A DNA stretch of 64,000 bases from Flavobacteriaceae bacterium (lineage in GTDB: Bacteria > Bacteroidota > Bacteroidia > Flavobacteriales > Flavobacteriaceae): contig PBWA01000013.1 in the NCBI GenBank assembly GCA_002728855.1, positions 37,827 through 101,826 of the forward strand. Reading direction: 5' to 3'. A model generated the notes under the pieces. The model saw only the letters and a program-made list of their open reading frames with translations, made no database searches and had not been told where the DNA came from. The translations under genes and the position numbers were made by a program. Shown here piece by piece: positions 59,382 through 64,000 of the stretch; positions within the stretch are counted from its first letter, which is position 1; each line of letters starts with the position of its first letter.

Positions 59382-62300
59382 TTAAGGATTCATTTATATT
59401 TTTTTCATTATTTATTTTCTTATTTTTTGGATGTTCTCCGGAGGATAAAGTATTTGAATCAACTATCCCATTTAAATCATTAAATTCAGATCAAACGGGA
59501 ATAGATTTTTCTAATTCCTTAGAATATAAAACTCAATTAAATATTATTGAATATCTCTATTATTACAATGGAGGAGGTGTAGCAGTAGGAGATATAAATA
59601 ATGATGGACTAGAAGACATATATTTTTCTGCAAATCTTTTACCTGATCGTTTATATTTAAACCAAGGCGGCTTAAAATTTGTTGATATTACAATTGAATC
59701 TGGAATTAAAATTGAGAATAGCTGGTCAAACGGAGTTAATTTTGAGGATGTAAATTTAGATGGATTTCTTGACATATATGTAACAAAGGTTAGTCCAATA
59801 AGCTCAAACAAATCTCATAATTTACTATACATAAATAATGGAGATTTAACCTTTACTGAAATGTCTTCTGAATTTGGTTTAGATTTTTCAGGATTTTCAA
59901 CCCAGGCTACATTCTTTGATTATGACCGTGATGGGGATTTAGATATGTATTTGCTTAATCATGCAATCCATACTGTTAGAAGTTATGGAACATCTGAAAA
60001 AAGAATTGAATCGGACGCTCTTTCAGGTGATAAATTCTATGAAAATAGACTTAATGAAATTGAAGGGAAATTTATTGATGTTACAAAAAAAGCTAATATT
60101 TATGATAGCCCGTTAGGGTATGGTCTTGCTATAACAACAACTGATATCAATGATGATGGATGGATGGATATATATATTGGAAATGACTTTCACGAGAACG
60201 ATTACATATATATAAACAATAAAGACAAAACATTTGCTGAATCCGTTAAAAAAACACTTTCCCATTCTACGCACTTTACAATGGGTGTAGATATTGCTGA
60301 TTTAAATTCCGATGGAAGACAAGATATTTTCACAACTGATATGATGCCATATGATCCAAAAATATTTTTGAAATCTGGAGGAGAAGACGAAGATCAAGTG
60401 AGCAGAATAAAAAAAGAATTTGGCTTTGAACCTCAATTTGCGAGAAATCACTTTCATCTAAACAGAGGCGATGGAACTTTTTCTGAAATAGCTCTTCTTA
60501 CCAAAACATATGCTACCGACTGGAGTTGGGGAGTTTTACTTCAAGATTTTGATTCAGATGGATTAAATGATATTTTTATTACCAATGGTATAGCAAAAAG
60601 ACCTAACGATTTAGATTATATTAATTATCTAAGTAATGTTGATTTTACTCAGTATAATAACTCCAGGCAAGATGAAATAAAGAAAAAGCTTATTGATGAA
60701 ATGCCAACTCTTAAAATTCCAAATATTTTATTTAAAAATCTAGGAGATCTTGAATTTGAAGATATAAACAAATCATTTGTTGGTAAACCTTCTTATAGTA
60801 ATGGAGCAGCTTATTCTGATCTGGATAATGATGGTGATTTAGATATCGTCCTTAATAATTTAAATTCAAACTCCACTATTCTTGAAAACCTATCCAATAA
60901 TAAAAATAATAGTTACATCTCATTAAATTTGAAGGGGGATAAGAACTATGCCGTTACAAGAGGTGCAAAAATCAATATTTTTTCAGGAGAAAAATATTGG
61001 ATTAGAGAAAATATTGTGACAAGAGGATTTCAATCATCCTCATCTCATAAAATTTATTTTGGGCTTGGTAATATATCGAAGATAGATTCAATTGTTGTTA
61101 GATGGTCAGATGGTGTTTTTCAAACTGAAAAAAATATTGATGTTAATCAAGAACTAGTCATTAATAAAAAAAGTGTAGCTAAAAACACAATAGTATTTGA
61201 TAAAAATCCTTCTGAATTTTCTCTAAATATTCTTCCATTTAAGCATAAAGAAAATGGTTTTTATGATTATGAAAGAGAGCGTTTAATCCCTGAAAGACTC
61301 TCTTATGAGGGACCGGCAGGAGTAGTAGCTGATTTTAATAATGATGGTATTGAAGATGTCTTCATTGGTGGTGCTCGATATCAAAGTGCCAAAATTTTTC
61401 TCGGTTCAAAGGGTTTAAATTTTACACCTTTAAAAATACCAGATTTTATAAGAGATAGTAAATATGAAGATGTTGATGCGGCAACTATTGATATTGATAA
61501 TGATGGTGACTTGGATATATATGTCGTAAGTGGTGGTAGCGACTTAAAAGAACTTGATGAAAATCTAATGGATAGATTGTATATAAATAACGGAAATGGA
61601 TCTTTTTCAAGGTTGCCAATTTCTCTTCCTTTAACCAATGGATCCTCTGTTTCAGTTTATGATTATAACAATGATGGATATCAAGATCTTTTTATTGGAA
61701 GTAGATCAATTCCAGGATCCTATGGCTTAAGTCCTTACAGCTTTATACTCAAAAACACTAAAAAAAATTCTTTTGAAATCATCATGAAAGAAAGATTCGG
61801 AATGATTACTGATAGTCAGTGGGCTGATATCGACGGCGACTTAAATGTTGATCTTGTAATGGTTGGAGACTGGATGCCCATAATGATTTTATTAAACAAG
61901 GGAAATGATAATTTTGTTGATGCAACGGATCAACTTGGCCTTTTGCAAACTAATGGATTATGGAATACTGTACTTGTTGATGATATAAATTCTGATGGTA
62001 AAATTGATATTTTAGCCGGAAATGCAGGGTCAAATTTTAAGTGGAAGCCAGATAAGGAAAAGCCGGTCAAAATATACCTAGATGATTACGATGAAAACCT
62101 TCAGCTAGACCCAATAATTTTTTATGATTTTTTTGGAGCATACGTACCCTTTGCTTCTAAGGATAAACTAGATAAACAATTGCCTTATTTAAAAAAGAAA
62201 TTTCCTAAATACATCAATTTTTCTAAAGTTAATAACATAAAGAGTCTAACGGGAAAATCTGAAGACAAAATCCTTGAAACCAATAGTATCTATGAATTAA

Positions 62301-62641
62301 GATCAATCCTATTTATTAATGATGGAGAAAAGTTTATTGGTAAGCCCCTCCCTAAAGAAGCCCAGTTTAGCTCTATAGAAGATTTCTTTTTTAATAAAGG
62401 TGATGATTCTGAATTATTTTATGTTGGAAATTTTCACCAATACGTTACAGAATTAGGAGCCTCCAGTGCAAATCCTGGTGGAGTTTTAAGTGACTGGGGG
62501 CATGAAATAGAAAATTTTAATACCTCAAAATTTCTTCCTCTTCCAATTTCTTTAAACGCTAGAAAAATTTTACCTGTTGGTGAAAATAATTTTTTTGTTC
62601 TTACAAATGACGATTATATCTATGTGATTTCTAGAGATTAA
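59378..62641 (+). CDS. FG-GAP/VCBS repeat lipoprotein with ASPIC/UnbV domain, paralog 3
   Basis: GDINNDGLEDIYF, DYDRDGDLDMYL, DLDNDGDLDIVL; TRGFQSSSSHKIYFGLG; lipobox LFFGCS; ATGA overlap with paralog 2. Confidence 0.93.
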   Translation: MIKDSFIFFSLFIFLFFGCSPEDKVFESTIPFKSLNSDQTGIDFSNSLEYKTQLNIIEYLYYYNGGGVAVGDINNDGLEDIYFSANLLPDRLYLNQGGLKFVDITIESGIKIENSWSNGVNFEDVNLDGFLDIYVTKVSPISSNKSHNLLYINNGDLTFTEMSSEFGLDFSGFSTQATFFDYDRDGDLDMYLLNHAIHTVRSYGTSEKRIESDALSGDKFYENRLNEIEGKFIDVTKKANIYDSPLGYGLAITTTDINDDGWMDIYIGNDFHENDYIYINNKDKTFAESVKKTLSHSTHFTMGVDIADLNSDGRQDIFTTDMMPYDPKIFLKSGGEDEDQVSRIKKEFGFEPQFARNHFHLNRGDGTFSEIALLTKTYATDWSWGVLLQDFDSDGLNDIFITNGIAKRPNDLDYINYLSNVDFTQYNNSRQDEIKKKLIDEMPTLKIPNILFKNLGDLEFEDINKSFVGKPSYSNGAAYSDLDNDGDLDIVLNNLNSNSTILENLSNNKNNSYISLNLKGDKNYAVTRGAKINIFSGEKYWIRENIVTRGFQSSSSHKIYFGLGNISKIDSIVVRWSDGVFQTEKNIDVNQELVINKKSVAKNTIVFDKNPSEFSLNILPFKHKENGFYDYERERLIPERLSYEGPAGVVADFNNDGIEDVFIGGARYQSAKIFLGSKGLNFTPLKIPDFIRDSKYEDVDAATIDIDNDGDLDIYVVSGGSDLKELDENLMDRLYINNGNGSFSRLPISLPLTNGSSVSVYDYNNDGYQDLFIGSRSIPGSYGLSPYSFILKNTKKNSFEIIMKERFGMITDSQWADIDGDLNVDLVMVGDWMPIMILLNKGNDNFVDATDQLGLLQTNGLWNTVLVDDINSDGKIDILAGNAGSNFKWKPDKEKPVKIYLDDYDENLQLDPIIFYDFFGAYVPFASKDKLDKQLPYLKKKFPKYINFSKVNNIKSLTGKSEDKILETNSIYELRSILFINDGEKFIGKPLPKEAQFSSIEDFFFNKGDDSELFYVGNFHQYVTELGASSANPGGVLSDWGHEIENFNTSKFLPLPISLNARKILPVGENNFFVLTNDDYIYVISRD

Positions 62642-62704
62642 ATTTGAATGAGATTTTTTTAAAATTTAGTTTTTTTTTAAATTTATTAGTTGGTTGCATA
62701 TTTT

Positions 62705-64000
62705 ATGAAGCTTTTTAATTATTTCATTTTAGCTAGTCTGTTTTTTTCATGTTCATTAAATCTTCCTGATGAAGTGACATATGAGTATGCTTCTCTTCCC
62801 GAAAAAATTGATTTTAATTATCATGTTAAACCAATCCTTTCCGATAGATGTTTTTCTTGTCATGGACCTGATGAAAAAACAAGAATGGCTGGTCTTAGAT
62901 TAGATGATGAAAAAATTGCGTTTTCAAAATTATCAAGTGGGAAAATAGCTATTTCACCTGGAAGTATTTATAGTAGCGAAGTCGCTCACAGGATTTTATC
63001 AAATGATCCTGAAGTTATGATGCCAACTCCTGAATCTAAGCTCAGCTTAAATTCAAAAGAAAAAGCAATAATATTAAAATGGATTGAGCAAGGAGCGGAA
63101 TGGAAAGAACATTGGTCTTTTTTACCAGTTCAAAATGTCAATATTCCAAAACCAAAAAAAGTAAATGGAAAAATTAAAAATGAAATTGATCATTTCATTC
63201 ACAAAAAACTAATAGAAAAAAATCTTGAATTTTCTGATGTTGCTAAAAAGGAAAAATTACTTCGCAGAGTGTATTTTGATCTTACTGGATTACCGCCAAG
63301 TATTGAAGAAATTGACGCTTTCATTGCTAATAATGATCCAGATGCTTATTCTAAAATTGTTGATGAACTTTTAAGTAGTGACGAAAATGCAGAGCGTTTA
63401 ACAATGGATTGGCTTGATCTTTCTAGATACGCCGATTCCCATGGATTACATGCTGATGGAATAAGAACAATGTGGCCATGGAGAGACTGGGTTATAAATG
63501 CTTTCAAGAAAAATATGCCTTATAATGAATTTGTTTCAGTTCAATTATCTGGAGACCTAAGGGAGAATGCCTCTAGAGAAGAAAAATTAGCAACTGCATT
63601 TAACAGAAATTCACCAATGACTGCTGAAGGTGGAGTTATTGATGAAGAATGGAGATTAAACTATGTTTTTGATAGAACTGAAACATTAGGAACAGCTTTT
63701 CTTGGACTTACGATGATGTGTGCCAAATGCCATGATCATAAATTTGATCCCGTTTCTCAAAAAGACTATTTCCAACTTTCAGCTTTTTTTAATCAAACAA
63801 GAGAGCTTGGAATGACTGGGGATGATGGTGACTTTGGTCCTCTTCTACTTCTGCCTGATGAATCTACTGAAAAAGATATTTCTGATATTGAAAAAAAAAT
63901 AAATGAGAAAGAATCAAAATTAGCTCTAACAAGAAAAGAACTTTCAGAGTTTTATGATTACTCTAATCAACTTTCAGATTATAAATCTTATTCCCTTATT
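62705..64000 (+). CDS. PSCyt1 (cytochrome c-like) + DUF1549 protein, 5' part, truncated by the window edge
   Basis: ATG at 62705; lipobox FFSCSL; NYHVKPILSDRCFSCHGPDEKTRMAGLRLD heme motif; DHFIHKKLIEKNLEFSD..YFDLTGLPPS; MCAKCHDHKFDPVSQKDYFQLSAFFNQT. Open to the end, so missing from the ORF track. Confidence 0.92.
   Translation, partial: MKLFNYFILASLFFSCSLNLPDEVTYEYASLPEKIDFNYHVKPILSDRCFSCHGPDEKTRMAGLRLDDEKIAFSKLSSGKIAISPGSIYSSEVAHRILSNDPEVMMPTPESKLSLNSKEKAIILKWIEQGAEWKEHWSFLPVQNVNIPKPKKVNGKIKNEIDHFIHKKLIEKNLEFSDVAKKEKLLRRVYFDLTGLPPSIEEIDAFIANNDPDAYSKIVDELLSSDENAERLTMDWLDLSRYADSHGLHADGIRTMWPWRDWVINAFKKNMPYNEFVSVQLSGDLRENASREEKLATAFNRNSPMTAEGGVIDEEWRLNYVFDRTETLGTAFLGLTMMCAKCHDHKFDPVSQKDYFQLSAFFNQTRELGMTGDDGDFGPLLLLPDESTEKDISDIEKKINEKESKLALTRKELSEFYDYSNQLSDYKSYSLI

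Noticed and set aside
53600-62641. Repeated AATAATGATGGA-like DNA in the VCBS genes as a repeat array
   Set aside because: Irregularly spaced and explained by NNDG calcium-binding motifs at protein level; not CRISPR or tandem DNA repeats.
1-64000. tRNA/rRNA genes, transposases, integrases, phage genes, CRISPR arrays, toxin-antitoxin or defence systems
   Set aside because: None recognised in the translations or the short intergenic gaps. A tRNAscan/Infernal/DefenseFinder run would be needed to exclude small RNAs formally.

Overview
The window is an AT-rich, densely coded Bacteroidota chromosome segment, most likely marine Flavobacteriia. This rests on a T9SS cargo protein with a C-terminal sorting domain, SprA, SusC/SusD, and the bamA/uppS/ompH and ctaB/cox gene orders. 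I found no rRNA, tRNA, CRISPR array or transposase by eye.

Positions 1-43.5 kb look like core flavobacterial genome. In order they hold: the start of a lipoprotein gene at the left edge; a reprolysin-like T9SS metalloprotease; ribF, serS, rsmA, mgtE, an arsC-type reductase, aspartate kinase, pdxJ and nadK; uppS-bamA-ompH-ompH-nfu; tsaB; a TolC/HlyD/ABC efflux operon; a cytochrome oxidase assembly cluster; and tonB, gcvH, sprA, ruvA and maeB.

Positions 43.5-64 kb are a distinct accessory-looking locus. It encodes an SLC45/GPH-like MFS transporter, a vanadium-haloperoxidase/PAP2-type lipoprotein, a LacI regulator with a perfect palindromic operator candidate, a SusC/SusD pair, and an intrinsic terminator that may act as an attenuator. 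These are followed by three tandem ~1090-aa FG-GAP/VCBS-ASPIC/UnbV lipoproteins, a small orphan lipoprotein between the first two, and the 5' part of a PSCyt1/DUF1549 cytochrome gene that runs off the right edge and is absent from the supplied ORF track. No glycoside hydrolase, polysaccharide lyase or sulfatase is recognisable. It therefore looks like a PUL-type uptake locus whose expected CAZymes are replaced by VHPO, VCBS and cytochrome genes, and it is the best candidate here for an undescribed system.

All product calls come from reading motifs in the translations; no database search was run.
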